Source: Oscillospiraceae bacterium (lineage in GTDB: Bacteria; Bacillota; Clostridia; Oscillospirales; Ruminococcaceae). From it: DNA of 64,000 bases. Numbering within the stretch: the stretch's first letter is position 1; the number at the start of each line of letters is the position of its first letter. The position numbers and the translations under genes are program-made. This document shows positions 1 through 7,710 of the stretch, piece after piece. Under the pieces are notes generated by a model. That model was not told the origin of the DNA. It did not search any database and saw only the letters and a program-made list of their open reading frames with translations. Location: assembly GCA_025757985.1 (NCBI GenBank), contig CP107210.1, positions 1,426,001-1,490,000 of the forward strand, in the 5' to 3' direction.

Positions 1-8
1 GGAGCACT

Positions 9-1020
9 ATGAAGTATGACCGCGAAGAAGCGTATTTGCACGAAAAGCTGACAGGCGGCCTGCACCCGGCAGGCGTTGACCTATGGCCCGCCGTGGCTGA
101 GCACCTGCCCGACGCGCCCCCCGCACGGCACCCGCGCTGGAAGCTGGCAATCTGCCTGGCCGCGCCGCTGCTGATTGCCGCCGGAGTGCTGGCAGGCACG
201 GCAGAGTTCACGAACCTGCGCGAAAACCCGCGCCCGTCCTTTGCGCCGGAGGCCAACACCGGGTACGCCATCACGTATGAGCGGCAGTATTTTTGCGCTG
301 GATGAGGATTTGCTGGCGGGAATGGTGGCAAACCATAATGGGGAGATGTCAGACGATGGCTGGCTGCCGATGAACGCCAAAATAAACGGCCAGCTGCACC
401 CCACCGACGCGGACTACGCCGTTTGGTACGCCCGGGCTGCACGCGGGTACGACAGCTGGGTGGAAATGACTACCGCGACTGGTCTGCCGCTGGCGCAGAA
501 CACGCTACTGGATGAGGGAGATACAAGCACTTTCCCGTCGATTGCCATGTATCCGTCCGGCATGATCGACATACCGGATGAATATGACGATGGCATGCCC
601 TATACGCCGAAATTTCAGGAATATCCCGCCGGATTTATCCCCATCGGGCGCGGCGATACACCGGACAAGCTCTACCTACGCACGGGTGTGCTTTTGGATG
701 GCTACAATGTGGAAATCATGGCAGTTGCCTATCTTGGGAATGCGCCCAAGGAGATGGCAACGGATTTGTATTGGCAAAAAAGTGCCGGGTTAACGTGGCA
801 ATGTGAAAGCTACCCCATGGCCAACGGCAACACCGCGCTGATCCCCCACTGTACAAGCAACCCGAACTCGAGGCCCTACATCCAGTCCAGAGCCTACTTT
901 GCGCAGGACGGCATTTTGTACCAAGTCTATTGCCGCCCCTATACGGATAGCCTTTGTTACAGTGCCTCGCAGGAGAACATCTGGGCAGAACTGAAGGTGG
1001 TTTTGGACGGATTCTCTTAA
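9..1020 (+). CDS. Membrane-anchored protein of unknown function, frameshifted
   Basis: A short cytoplasmic N-terminus is followed by one hydrophobic segment at about residues 45-62 (WKLAICLAAPLLIAAG), then a long soluble domain that would lie outside the membrane. The start at 9 follows a GGAG four bases upstream. The frame breaks in the T5 run at 290-294. Removing one T joins ...YERQYF to ALDEDLLAGM and gives 336 residues without a stop. The layout, a small charged head, one membrane helix and an extracellular domain, resembles anti-sigma or sensor proteins, but I recognise no domain. The gene upstream is outside the window, so operon context is unknown. Confidence 0.6.
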
Positions 1021-1056
1021 AAAGCTCCCCTCAAGGGAGGCTTTAAAGCAGGCAAT

Positions 1057-1105
1057 AAAAAGAGAGAAGAACCTTCGCCCTGTGCGAAAATTCTTCTCTC
1101 TTTTT
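1057..1105. terminator. Bidirectional terminator between convergent genes
   Basis: A perfect 15-bp stem (AAAAAGAGAGAAGAA with its complement at 1091-1105) carries an inner TTCGC/GCGAA stem and ends in T-rich sequence on both strands. It lies between the 3' ends of the first gene (+) and citrate synthase (-). A smaller AAAGCTCCC/GGGAGGCTTT hairpin lies at 1021-1045. Confidence 0.85.
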
Positions 1106-1111
1106 TCTCTT

Positions 1112-2467
1112 TTATCTTTCCTCCAGCGGCACATACTCCCTTGTTTGCATGATGCTCTGGTAGGCGGGGCGGATGATCTTGTCCACATTGACAAGCTCCT
1201 CCATCCGGTGGGCAGACCAGCCCACGATGCGCGCAATCGCAAAGATAGGGGTGTACAGCTCGACCGGGATGCCCAGCATGTCATACACAAAGCCGGAATA
1301 GAAGTCTACATTGGTGGAAACGCCCTTGTAAATGTGGCGTTTCTCGGCAATGACCTTGGGAGCCAGCCGCTCGATCGTGTTGTAATACTCAAAATCGCGG
1401 CTGCGGCCCTTGGCATCGGCCAGCTGGTGGACAAAGCTCTTGAACACGACCGCGCGCGGGTCGCTCAGTGAGTAGACCGCATGGCCCATGCCGTAGATCA
1501 GGCCCTTCTGGTCAAAGGCCTGCCGGTCCACGATGCGGCCGAGGTAATCGGACATGGCATCCTCATCGAGCGGGTCAGTGACATGGGTGCGGATGTCATC
1601 CATCATCTGCATGACCTTGATATTGGCGCCGCCGTGCTTGGGGCCCTTGAGGCTGGACAGCGCCGCCGCAACGACCGAGTAGGTGTCCGACCCGGACGAG
1701 GTGACAACGCGGGTCGTGAAGGTGGAGTTGTTGCCGCCGCCATGCTCCATGTGCAAAAGCAGCGCTATATCGAGGACATGCGCCTCCAGATCGGTATATT
1801 TCTGGTCGGGGCGCAGCATCTTCAGCAGGTTTTCCGCCGTGGAAAGGCTCGGGTCCGGGCGGTGGATGTACATGCTGCCGCCGCACTCATAATAATTGTA
1901 GGCGTGATAGCCGTAGACCGCCAGCATCGGGAATACGCTGATGAGCTTGATGCACTGCTCAAGCTGGGTCTGCAGGTCAGTCTTGCCGATGTCATCGTCA
2001 TAGCTGGCCAGCGTCAGCACACTGCGGGTCAGCGAGTTCATCAGGTCATGGCTGGGGGCCTTCATAATGACATCGCGCACAAAGTTTGTGGGCAGGGCAC
2101 GGCATTTGGTCAGGCAGCTGTTAAAGCTTTCCAGCTGCGCAGCATCGGGCAGGTCACCCAGCAAAAGCAGGTAGGCCGCACCCTCGAAGGCGTAGCGCTT
2201 GCCGCGCAGGCCGCGGATCAGGTCGTAGACATTGTAGCCACGATACCAAAGCTTGCCCTCGCAGGGAATCTTTTGGCCGTCCCGCTCCTCAAAGGCATCA
2301 ATGCGGGAGATGTTGGTGATACCCGCCAGTACGCCCTTGCCGTTTTTATCGCGCAGACCGCGTTTTATATCGTACTGGGCAAAAAGCTCCGGGTCAATGC
2401 GGTTGTTGGTGACACATTCCTCGGTAAAGATGCGGGCTTCCTTTTCGATGGCTGCGTAATCGCTCAT
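1112..2467 (-). CDS. gltA: Citrate synthase
   Basis: This 451-residue enzyme condenses oxaloacetate with acetyl-CoA to citrate in the cytoplasm. Active-site signatures are visible: His242 in MEHGGGN, His278 in GPKHGGAN, the GMGHAVYSLSDPRA block near residues 326-339 (His329), and a VDFYSG motif near residue 386 with the expected catalytic Asp. The frame is open further upstream, but the ATG at 2467 is preferred because it has GGGAGG about 9 bases before it and the protein is complete from there. It is a single-gene unit with its own promoter. A closely related 2-methylcitrate synthase activity cannot be excluded from sequence alone. Confidence 0.93.
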   Translation of the reverse strand: MSDYAAIEKEARIFTEECVTNNRIDPELFAQYDIKRGLRDKNGKGVLAGITNISRIDAFEERDGQKIPCEGKLWYRGYNVYDLIRGLRGKRYAFEGAAYLLLLGDLPDAAQLESFNSCLTKCRALPTNFVRDVIMKAPSHDLMNSLTRSVLTLASYDDDIGKTDLQTQLEQCIKLISVFPMLAVYGYHAYNYYECGGSMYIHRPDPSLSTAENLLKMLRPDQKYTDLEAHVLDIALLLHMEHGGGNNSTFTTRVVTSSGSDTYSVVAAALSSLKGPKHGGANIKVMQMMDDIRTHVTDPLDEDAMSDYLGRIVDRQAFDQKGLIYGMGHAVYSLSDPRAVVFKSFVHQLADAKGRSRDFEYYNTIERLAPKVIAEKRHIYKGVSTNVDFYSGFVYDMLGIPVELYTPIFAIARIVGWSAHRMEELVNVDKIIRPAYQSIMQTREYVPLEER

Positions 2468-2554
2468 GGTTGATGGCCTCCCTTTTCTTTTTTGTCCGCG
2501 GTGGGTAAACAAATCGTAGCAGATGCAGGATTCTTTACAAATCGTATAAGAATA

Positions 2555-2583
2555 ATTATACGGAAAATCGAACAATCTGTCAA
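2555..2583 (-). promoter_or_regulatory. Consensus promoter for citrate synthase
   Basis: On the minus strand TTGACA, a 17-base spacer and TATAAT form a perfect match to the housekeeping sigma consensus. It lies about 90 bases upstream of the citrate synthase start. Confidence 0.85.
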
Positions 2584-2610
2584 ATGGATAATTTGTGAAC
2601 AAACCACACG

Positions 2611-2696
2611 GTAGGGGCCGGGCATGCCCGGCCCTCGGCGTAATGGAAAACGGACATTTACGGGATGGTTGAGGGCGGGGCATGCCCCGCCCCTAC
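2611..2696. repeat. Paired palindromic intergenic repeat (GTAGGGGC...GCCCCTAC)
   Basis: The unit opens with GTAGGGGCCGGGCATGCCC and closes with GGGGCATGCCCCGCCCCTAC, so it holds two GC-rich palindromes facing each other inside an inverted GTAGGGGC border. A single related unit lies at 19432-19458. The layout resembles REP/BIME-type repeats. Confidence 0.75.
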
Positions 2697-2704
2697 CGGG
2701 ATAC

Positions 2705-2734
2705 AAAAAACGGGAGAGGTCATTCCTCTCCCGT
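2705..2734 (-). terminator. Terminator of the pullulanase gene
   Basis: Read on the minus strand, a CGGGAGAGG/CCTCTCCCG stem is followed by six T. It lies 15 bases past the pullulanase stop codon. Confidence 0.85.
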
Positions 2735-2748
2735 CAGACTGTAAATTG

Positions 2749-4682
2749 TTATTCTGCCACCAGCACCGTCACGCTGGTCGGGGCCAGTTCAAGAGCATCG
2801 CGGAAGCATGGGCCGAACGGTGCGGCGTCCGCATGGACACCGTCACTGAGCTTGCGCCATGTGCCGGTGGGCAGACTGGCCCACTGGCGGGTGCGCTCGG
2901 GGTTGTAATAGACAGCCAGCTGCCCCTTGGCGGCAGTGCCGTCATGCTCCGGCACAAAGCCGATGAGCCACCCCGGCAGCGCGAGCAGGAACGGCTCCGG
3001 CTCCCCTGCCGCGCCGCTCAGGCGCGGGTAGGCGCGGCGGATGGCCAGCATACCGCGGTAAAAGGCCGTCAGCGCAGCAAACTCCGGGCGGTGGGCGCGG
3101 GCCCAGTCAAGCCGGTTTGTGCTGAGAGGGCCCTTGTAGCTGTTGTGGTCGCCATACTTGGTACGGCCCCATTCCTCGCCCGCCTGCATAAAGGGCAGCC
3201 CCTGACAGGTCAGGTAGATGCCTGCCGTCATGCGGTTCTGCGCCAGCAGGTCGGCATCGGGCCAGTCATAATCCCCGCGGCGGGCCACGGCGGCCAGCTT
3301 GTCCCACAGGGTATAGTTGTCGTGGGCGGAGACATACTGCACCACCTGCCCGGCGCGCCGGGGCCAAAAGCCGTGCGCACCATTGCGCCATGCACTGATC
3401 GAGTGGATGACATCATAGCCGTGCTGGGGCGCACCGTTGACATAGCCGGCGTTGGCGGCATCAAAGACATTGCCCTTGATACAATCGCGCGTATCATCAC
3501 AGAAAAAGCCGATCCTGTCGCTCAGTACATCGAGCGCGCGCTTATCGGCAGGGCGTGCGCCGCACTCCAGATTCGTACCGCCGCCCATCCATGGCTCGCC
3601 GTACATCAGGATGCTTTCGCCGCCGGGCAGGCTGTCGAGCGCGGCGCGGATCGCGTTCATCGTGTCCACATCCTCCAGCGCCATCAGATCAAAGCGGAAG
3701 CCGTCGATGTGGTAGGTTTTGGCCCAGTACAGCACCGAATCCACGATGAATTTGCGCACCATGGGGCGCTCGCTGGCAAGGTCGCAGCCGCAGCCGGAGC
3801 CCATTGGTCATGCTGTCGTTGGGCCAGCGGCGGTTCCAGTAGCCGGGGACTGTCCGCTCAAGGCAGCTTTCACTGTAATAGGTGTGGTTGTAGACCACAT
3901 CCATGATAACGCCCAGCCCCGCGCGGTGCAGGGCTGCCACCATGGCGCGGCACTCGCGCACGCGAACCTCGCCGTGGAACGGATCTGTGGCAAAGCTGCC
4001 CTCCGGCACATTGTAGTTTTGGGGGTCATAGCCCCAGTTATAGCCGCCGTCAGGGCGAGTTTCGTCCACGGTGGCGTAGTCAAAGATCGGCTGCAGCTGC
4101 ACATGGCTGACGCCCAGCCCCTTCAGGTAGTTCAGGCAGGTCGGATGCGCGCCGTCACCGTCCAGCGTGGTGTCGGGCTGGGTAAAGCCCATGAATTTCC
4201 CGCGCCATTCGGGGCGCACACCGCTGCGCGCATCGGCGGAGAAGTCTGCCACATGCACCTCCCACACGCTGCGGGCGTGGGGCGGTATGACGGGGCGCGC
4301 GTCTGCGTCCCAGCCCTCGGGGGCGGCCCGGGTCAGATCCAGCACCATGCCGCGCTGACCGTTGGCACCGGTGCTGCGCGCGTAGGGATCCACGACCTCC
4401 TGCATGCGGCCGTCCGGGAAGTAGACGCGGTAGAGATAGTAGGTCCCGTGCAGGTTGCCCGGCAGGGGTGATGGCCCACACGCCGTCGGCCTCGCGGTGC
4501 AGCTCATGCACGCCGCGCTCTCCGGCGCCGGGCTCGGCATCGGTGCCGGTTGCATACAGGCAGACTACAACCCCGCAGGCCGTGGGTGCCCACAGCTTGA
4601 AAACAGTTTCCTCCGCCGCAGGATTTGCACCGAGGTCGCTGCCGCCGTAATAGGGCAGTTCACACGCCTGCTGCCAGTTCAT
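2749..4682 (-). CDS. pulA: Type I pullulanase (GH13), two frameshifts
   Basis: Pullulanase hydrolyses alpha-1,6 branches of pullulan, glycogen or amylopectin. An N-terminal CBM48-like segment (TVFKLWAPTA) precedes a GH13 barrel with the type I mark YNWGYDP (near 4030), DVVYNH (3890), DGFRFD with the nucleophile Asp (3690), YGEPW with the acid Glu (3590) and SAHDN (3320). No signal peptide is seen, so it is probably intracellular. The reading frame breaks twice, in GGGG at 4465-4468 and CCC at 3800-3802. Dropping one base at each gives an uninterrupted 643-residue protein of ordinary family length. The start at 4682 has AAGGAG 11 bases upstream. Confidence 0.88.
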
Positions 4683-4715
4683 GGGTGATCGCTCCTTACT
4701 AAGTGGTATGGGTAT

Positions 4716-4744
4716 ATTGTAACAGGCAGAGCGACAGTTTGCAA
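4716..4744 (-). promoter_or_regulatory. Promoter of the pullulanase gene
   Basis: The minus strand carries TTGCAA, a 17-base spacer and TACAAT, about 34 bases before the pullulanase start codon. Confidence 0.7.
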
Positions 4745-4778
4745 GGCGTAATCCGCAAACCGGCTGCCGTTTGCAGGC

Positions 4779-5192
4779 TCACAAAACCATCAGCAGCGTG
4801 CCTGCGCCGATGAGTGCGCAACCCAGCAGCGATTTGACGGTGAACTGCTCATGCAGAAAGACGAAGGCCAGCACCAGCGTGATGACAACGCTCAGCTTGT
4901 CAATCGGCACGACCTTGGAGGCGTCCCCAATCTGGAGCGCGCGGTAGTAGCACAGCCACGAGGCACCGGTCGCAAGGCCCGAGAGGATCAGAAACAGCCA
5001 GCTTTTACGGCTGATCCCGGTAATGCCGCCCTGTGTGTTAGTGAGAAACACCATGCCCCACGACATGACAAGGACTACCACTGTGCGGATGGCCGTTGCC
5101 AGATTGGAGGCAACCCCCTCGATGCCGATTTTAGCCAGTATGGATGTGAGCGCCGCAAAGACAGCACTCAGCAGTGCAAAGACGAACCACAT
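4779..5192 (-). CDS. EamA-family membrane transporter (single-domain type)
   Basis: This 137-residue, very hydrophobic protein has about five membrane helices and ends in an LHEQFTVKSLLGCALIGAGTLL segment typical of one EamA (DMT superfamily) repeat. Proteins this short normally work as dimers. The substrate cannot be told. The frame is open further upstream into the neighbouring MITE, but the ATG at 5192 has GGAGG 9 bases before it and starts directly with a membrane helix (MWFVFALLSAVFAALTS), so it is taken as the start. It may once have been closer to yggS before the 172-bp element entered between them. Confidence 0.8.
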   Translation of the reverse strand: MWFVFALLSAVFAALTSILAKIGIEGVASNLATAIRTVVVLVMSWGMVFLTNTQGGITGISRKSWLFLILSGLATGASWLCYYRALQIGDASKVVPIDKLSVVITLVLAFVFLHEQFTVKSLLGCALIGAGTLLMVL

Positions 5193-5236
5193 GAGAAGCC
5201 CTCCGCAAAATCCGAATCGTTTTGTGCGGCAGTTAT

Positions 5237-5408
5237 GGCAATACCGCATAATTCTAAGTGCCGATACGGCGAGCGAGGTGCGGCAGCTGATAAGCCAAAA
5301 GCGCAGATAATACTGGATGTCTTATCGAGCATTTTGGCAACGCAGATGCCGTGCCGCAGCCGCCGGAGCGGTGCTTAAGCCGTAAGGCGGGAATTATGCG
5401 GTGTTGCC
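5237..5408. mobile_element. 172-bp MITE-like element, copy A
   Basis: Length is exactly 172 bp. The terminal inverted repeats are 18 bp (GGCAATACCGCATAATTC and GAATTATGCGGTGTTGCC, one mismatch). A 4-bp direct repeat TTAT flanks it at 5233-5236 and 5409-5412. It is in the opposite orientation to copies B (7422-7593) and C (22827-22998). It has no coding capacity. Confidence 0.85.
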
Positions 5409-6134
5409 TTATGCCTTTTTGCTGTAATCCCGCGCGCCGTAGATGGCGGTGCCCACACGGACAATGGTGGCACCCTCGGCAATGGCGGCGGCGTAATCGT
5501 GGCTCATCCCCATCGAGAGGATGTCCATCTGTGCGCGGTCATAGTGCTGCGCATCAGCCTTGGCCAGCAGCTCGCGCATCCGTGCAAAAAAGCGGCGGGT
5601 CTCGTTGTCATCGGCATCTGCAGGCGGGATCGCCATCAGCCCGCGCAGCCGCAGATTCTGTTTAGCGGCAGCGGCCTCCAGCAGGGGGAACAGGCTGTCG
5701 GCGTCCACGCCGCTCTTGCTTGTTTCCTCACCGATGTTGATCTCCACAAGGATGTCCTGCACCAGCCCCAGACGGGCGGCAGCGGTGTCGATCTTGTCCA
5801 ACAGCCGCGTGCTGTCCACGCTTTGGATCAGGGCGGCGCGGCCCACGACCTTGTTGACCTTGTTGGTCTGCAGATGGCCGATAAAATGCCCCGGCTTGCC
5901 GTTGTAGGCACCGGCATCGGTTTTCTCAACCAGCTCCTGCACATGGTTTTCACCGAAAAGGTCAATGGGCAGGTCGGCGCTGCAGCGCACCTCCTCGACC
6001 GTGCGGGTCTTGCAGGCGGCGCAGAGCTTTATCTGCGCCGGGTCGCGGCCGGCAGCTCTGGCGGCCGCAGCCATTGTCTCGCGGATATGGGCAACGGCTT
6101 CGGCCATCTGCTGCTTTTGTGCTTGCGGGATCAT
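5409..6134 (-). CDS. YggS/PLPBP family pyridoxal-phosphate homeostasis protein
   Basis: The 241-residue protein belongs to the COG0325 family, a one-domain PLP-binding barrel that balances vitamin B6 pools and has no known catalytic turnover. Family blocks are clear: the PLP-lysine region KLCAACKTRT, GENHVQE, FIGHLQTNKVN, SMGMSHDY and GATIVRVGTAIYG. Its start overlaps the end of ywlG by ATGA, so the two are translationally coupled. The stop codon TAA lies inside the TTAT target duplication of MITE copy A, so the insertion sits immediately after the gene without altering the protein. Confidence 0.92.
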   Translation of the reverse strand: MIPQAQKQQMAEAVAHIRETMAAAARAAGRDPAQIKLCAACKTRTVEEVRCSADLPIDLFGENHVQELVEKTDAGAYNGKPGHFIGHLQTNKVNKVVGRAALIQSVDSTRLLDKIDTAAARLGLVQDILVEINIGEETSKSGVDADSLFPLLEAAAAKQNLRLRGLMAIPPADADDNETRRFFARMRELLAKADAQHYDRAQMDILSMGMSHDYAAAIAEGATIVRVGTAIYGARDYSKKA

Positions 6135-6688
6135 CGTACTTCCTCCTGACTGTAGACGGCGCGCGCACCGCCGATGAACGGCGGGCGGGTGCGGGCGCAG
6201 AGCAGGATCGCCTGCCCGATATGATCCAGCGACAGGCGCACCGGCACGGCCACCCGGCGCAGATGCATACCGATGAGCGTGCCGCCGATGTCCATACCAG
6301 CAGCGGCGCGGACCTCTTCGACAAGGACAGGGTCCTTAAAGGCACGCCAGCAGCTTGTGGCCCAGCTGCCGCCCGCATGGGGCTGCGGAATGGCCGCAAC
6401 GATCTGGCAGCCGTAGGCCTTGGCAGCCTCGCGCTCAAGGACGATAGAACGGTTCAGATGCTCACAGCACTGGGCGGCTAGATAGACGCCCTGCTCCTGC
6501 AGCGGCGGCAGCACGCCCGCCAGCACGGCGGCCGCGGCCTCCATGCTGGAGTCATGGCCGATATGCCCGCCCATGATCTCACTGCTGGAGCAGCCGACCA
6601 CAAAAATATCCCCTGTTTCAAGGTGCGCAGCTTCGAGCAGTTCTTCCGTGGCCTGCCGTGCCTGCGCGGTAAGTTGCGTGTAATCCAT
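6131..6688 (-). CDS. ywlG: YwlG family protein (TIGR01440/DUF436)
   Basis: This 185-residue protein matches the conserved YwlG family of Firmicutes, which has no established reaction. Recognisable blocks are GCSSSEIMGGHIGHDSS, QCCEHLNRS and a C-terminal GMHLRRVAVPVR. Cysteines in the two first blocks are conserved in the family. The ATG at 6688 has AGGGGG 9 bases upstream. It is the first gene of a two-gene operon with yggS, joined by an ATGA overlap. This pairing gives no clear functional clue. Confidence 0.88.
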   Translation of the reverse strand: MDYTQLTAQARQATEELLEAAHLETGDIFVVGCSSSEIMGGHIGHDSSMEAAAAVLAGVLPPLQEQGVYLAAQCCEHLNRSIVLEREAAKAYGCQIVAAIPQPHAGGSWATSCWRAFKDPVLVEEVRAAAGMDIGGTLIGMHLRRVAVPVRLSLDHIGQAILLCARTRPPFIGGARAVYSQEEVR

Positions 6689-6711
6689 GGATAAAGCCCC
6701 CTTTGGTTACT

Positions 6712-6720
6712 ATTATAGCA
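6712..6720 (-). promoter_or_regulatory. Extended -10 promoter of ywlG-yggS
   Basis: The minus strand reads TGCTATAAT, an extended -10, 24 bases before the ywlG start. No good -35 is present, as is usual for extended -10 promoters. Confidence 0.55.
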
Positions 6721-6738
6721 GGGGTGTCAATAAAAGAA

Positions 6739-6785
6739 AAGCCTTCCCCCGCGGGGGAAGGTGGCCCGTAGGGCCGGATGAGGGC
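6739..6785 (+). repeat. CTTCCCC double-hairpin repeat, forward copy
   Basis: A first stem CTTCCCCC/GGGGGAAG is followed by a second stem GGCCC/GGGCC and the tail GGATGAGGG. The reverse copy is at 6831-6875. Confidence 0.7.
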
Positions 6786-6830
6786 GACCCTGCGGATACT
6801 GCTCATAAATGGGTGGCTGCGGGAGCTTTG

Positions 6831-6875
6831 CCTTCATCAGTCCGCTTCGCGGACAGCTTCCCCCGCGGGGAAAGC
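6831..6875 (-). repeat. CTTCCCC double-hairpin repeat, reverse copy
   Basis: On the minus strand the same two-stem plan appears, but the second stem is GTCCGC/GCGGAC instead of GGCCC/GGGCC. The bases differ while pairing is kept, so structure and not sequence is conserved. Confidence 0.7.
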
Positions 6876-6969
6876 ATGCGCTGTAACCGCCGCATTACCC
6901 ACAAGAATAATCAACAGGATACAGAAAGCGAACACGTAGATTACGCGGTCACAAAAATCCCAAAGCGTT

Positions 6970-7317
6970 TCACTTGACAAAATCCTCCCGCATGGGGGTG
7001 AAGATATCCAGCAGGATGCCCGCTTCGGTGCAGACGCAGCCATGCTCCACGCCGTCCTCCTTGAGGATGGTGTCGCCCTTGTGGACGGTACGGGTCACAC
7101 CGTCCACCGTGAACTCGAAGGCACCGGAGACCACATAGGTGATCTGGGTGTGGGGGTGGTGGTGCAGTGCGCCGACCGCACCCTTTTCAAAGGTGTTCTC
7201 CACGCACATCAGGCCGTCTGTATAGGCCAGCACCCGGCGGGTGACGCCCGCGCCTGCGGGCTGCGGCAGAGTGTCCTCATGCAGGACCCAGCGCTGTTTC
7301 TTTTCCGGCAATTTCAT
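6970..7317 (-). CDS. Single-domain cupin protein
   Basis: A 115-residue small beta-barrel protein of the cupin_2 type. The metal-binding motif is seen as GALHHHPHTQITYVVSG followed by GDTILKEDGVEHG, with the usual histidines and Glu/Gln ligands. Such proteins are often sugar-binding, isomerase-like or dioxygenase-like; the substrate cannot be inferred. The ATG at 7317 has AAGGAA 9 bases upstream and is preferred over the longer open frame, which runs back into MITE copy B. It is a single-gene unit with its own promoter. Confidence 0.85.
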   Translation of the reverse strand: MKLPEKKQRWVLHEDTLPQPAGAGVTRRVLAYTDGLMCVENTFEKGAVGALHHHPHTQITYVVSGAFEFTVDGVTRTVHKGDTILKEDGVEHGCVCTEAGILLDIFTPMREDFVK

Positions 7318-7334
7318 AAATGTTCCTTCTTTCC

Positions 7335-7394
7335 CGGCCCCGCTGCGGGGCCGTTTTCTATTTCCATTATAAAAAGGCAGAACCCGTTTGGCAA
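7335..7394 (-). promoter_or_regulatory. Cupin promoter and 5' leader hairpin
   Basis: On the minus strand TTGCCA, a 17-base spacer and TATAAT (7366-7394) precede a strong GGCCCCGC/GCGGGGCC hairpin at 7335-7352 in the untranslated leader. The hairpin is not followed by a T run in the direction of the gene. Confidence 0.65.
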
Positions 7395-7421
7395 GAGTTC
7401 CGCCTTTGTTTACAACTATAG

Positions 7422-7593
7422 GGCAACACCGCATAATTCCCGCCTTACGGCTTAAGCACCGCTCCGGCGGCTGCGGCACGGCATCTGCGTTGCCAAAATG
7501 CTCGATAATACACAAAGTATTATCTGCGCTTTTGGCTTAGCAGCTGCCGCACCTCGCTCGCCGTATCGGCACTTAGAATTATGCGGTATTGCC
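7422..7593. mobile_element. 172-bp MITE-like element, copy B
   Basis: Exactly 172 bp with 18-bp terminal inverted repeats starting GGCAACACCGCATAATTC. The 4-bp direct repeat ATAG flanks both ends (7418-7421 and 7594-7597). An internal GATAATA/TATTATC hairpin is present. Confidence 0.88.
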
Positions 7594-7710
7594 ATAGCAA
7601 TTCAACTTTTTAATGCAACAGCAACAGCGTTGAATTGCATATCGCAAATATGCTGTTTGAATGTTGCGCTAATTTCTTGACTTGCGATAGAACCAATCTG
7701 CGTCAATTTG
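7594..7710. other. Intergenic stretch with nested inverted repeats
   Basis: GCAATTCAAC at 7597 pairs with GTTGAATTGC, and TATCGCAA pairs with TTGCGATA further right. It lies just past the stop of the ABC exporter operon and may act as its 3' end, but a clear terminator T run is missing. Confidence 0.4.

Noticed and set aside
1481..2473. Long plus-strand ORF opposite citrate synthase, and similar long ORFs opposite glmM, the ABC genes, fbp and pglX
   Set aside because: They are antisense shadows of GC-rich coding genes, with no ribosome sites and low-complexity translations.
5192..5249. N-terminal extension of the EamA protein into MITE copy A
   Set aside because: The extra residues come from the repeat, while a well-placed ribosome site supports the start at 5192.
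6837..7043. Short minus-strand ORF with a hydrophobic stretch between ywlG and the cupin gene
   Set aside because: It overlaps the end of the cupin gene in another frame, has no ribosome site or credible start, and its last third is the palindromic repeat.
7318..7515. N-terminal extension of the cupin protein starting MCIIEHFGNADAV
   Set aside because: The same residues appear at every MITE copy, so they are element sequence and not gene sequence.
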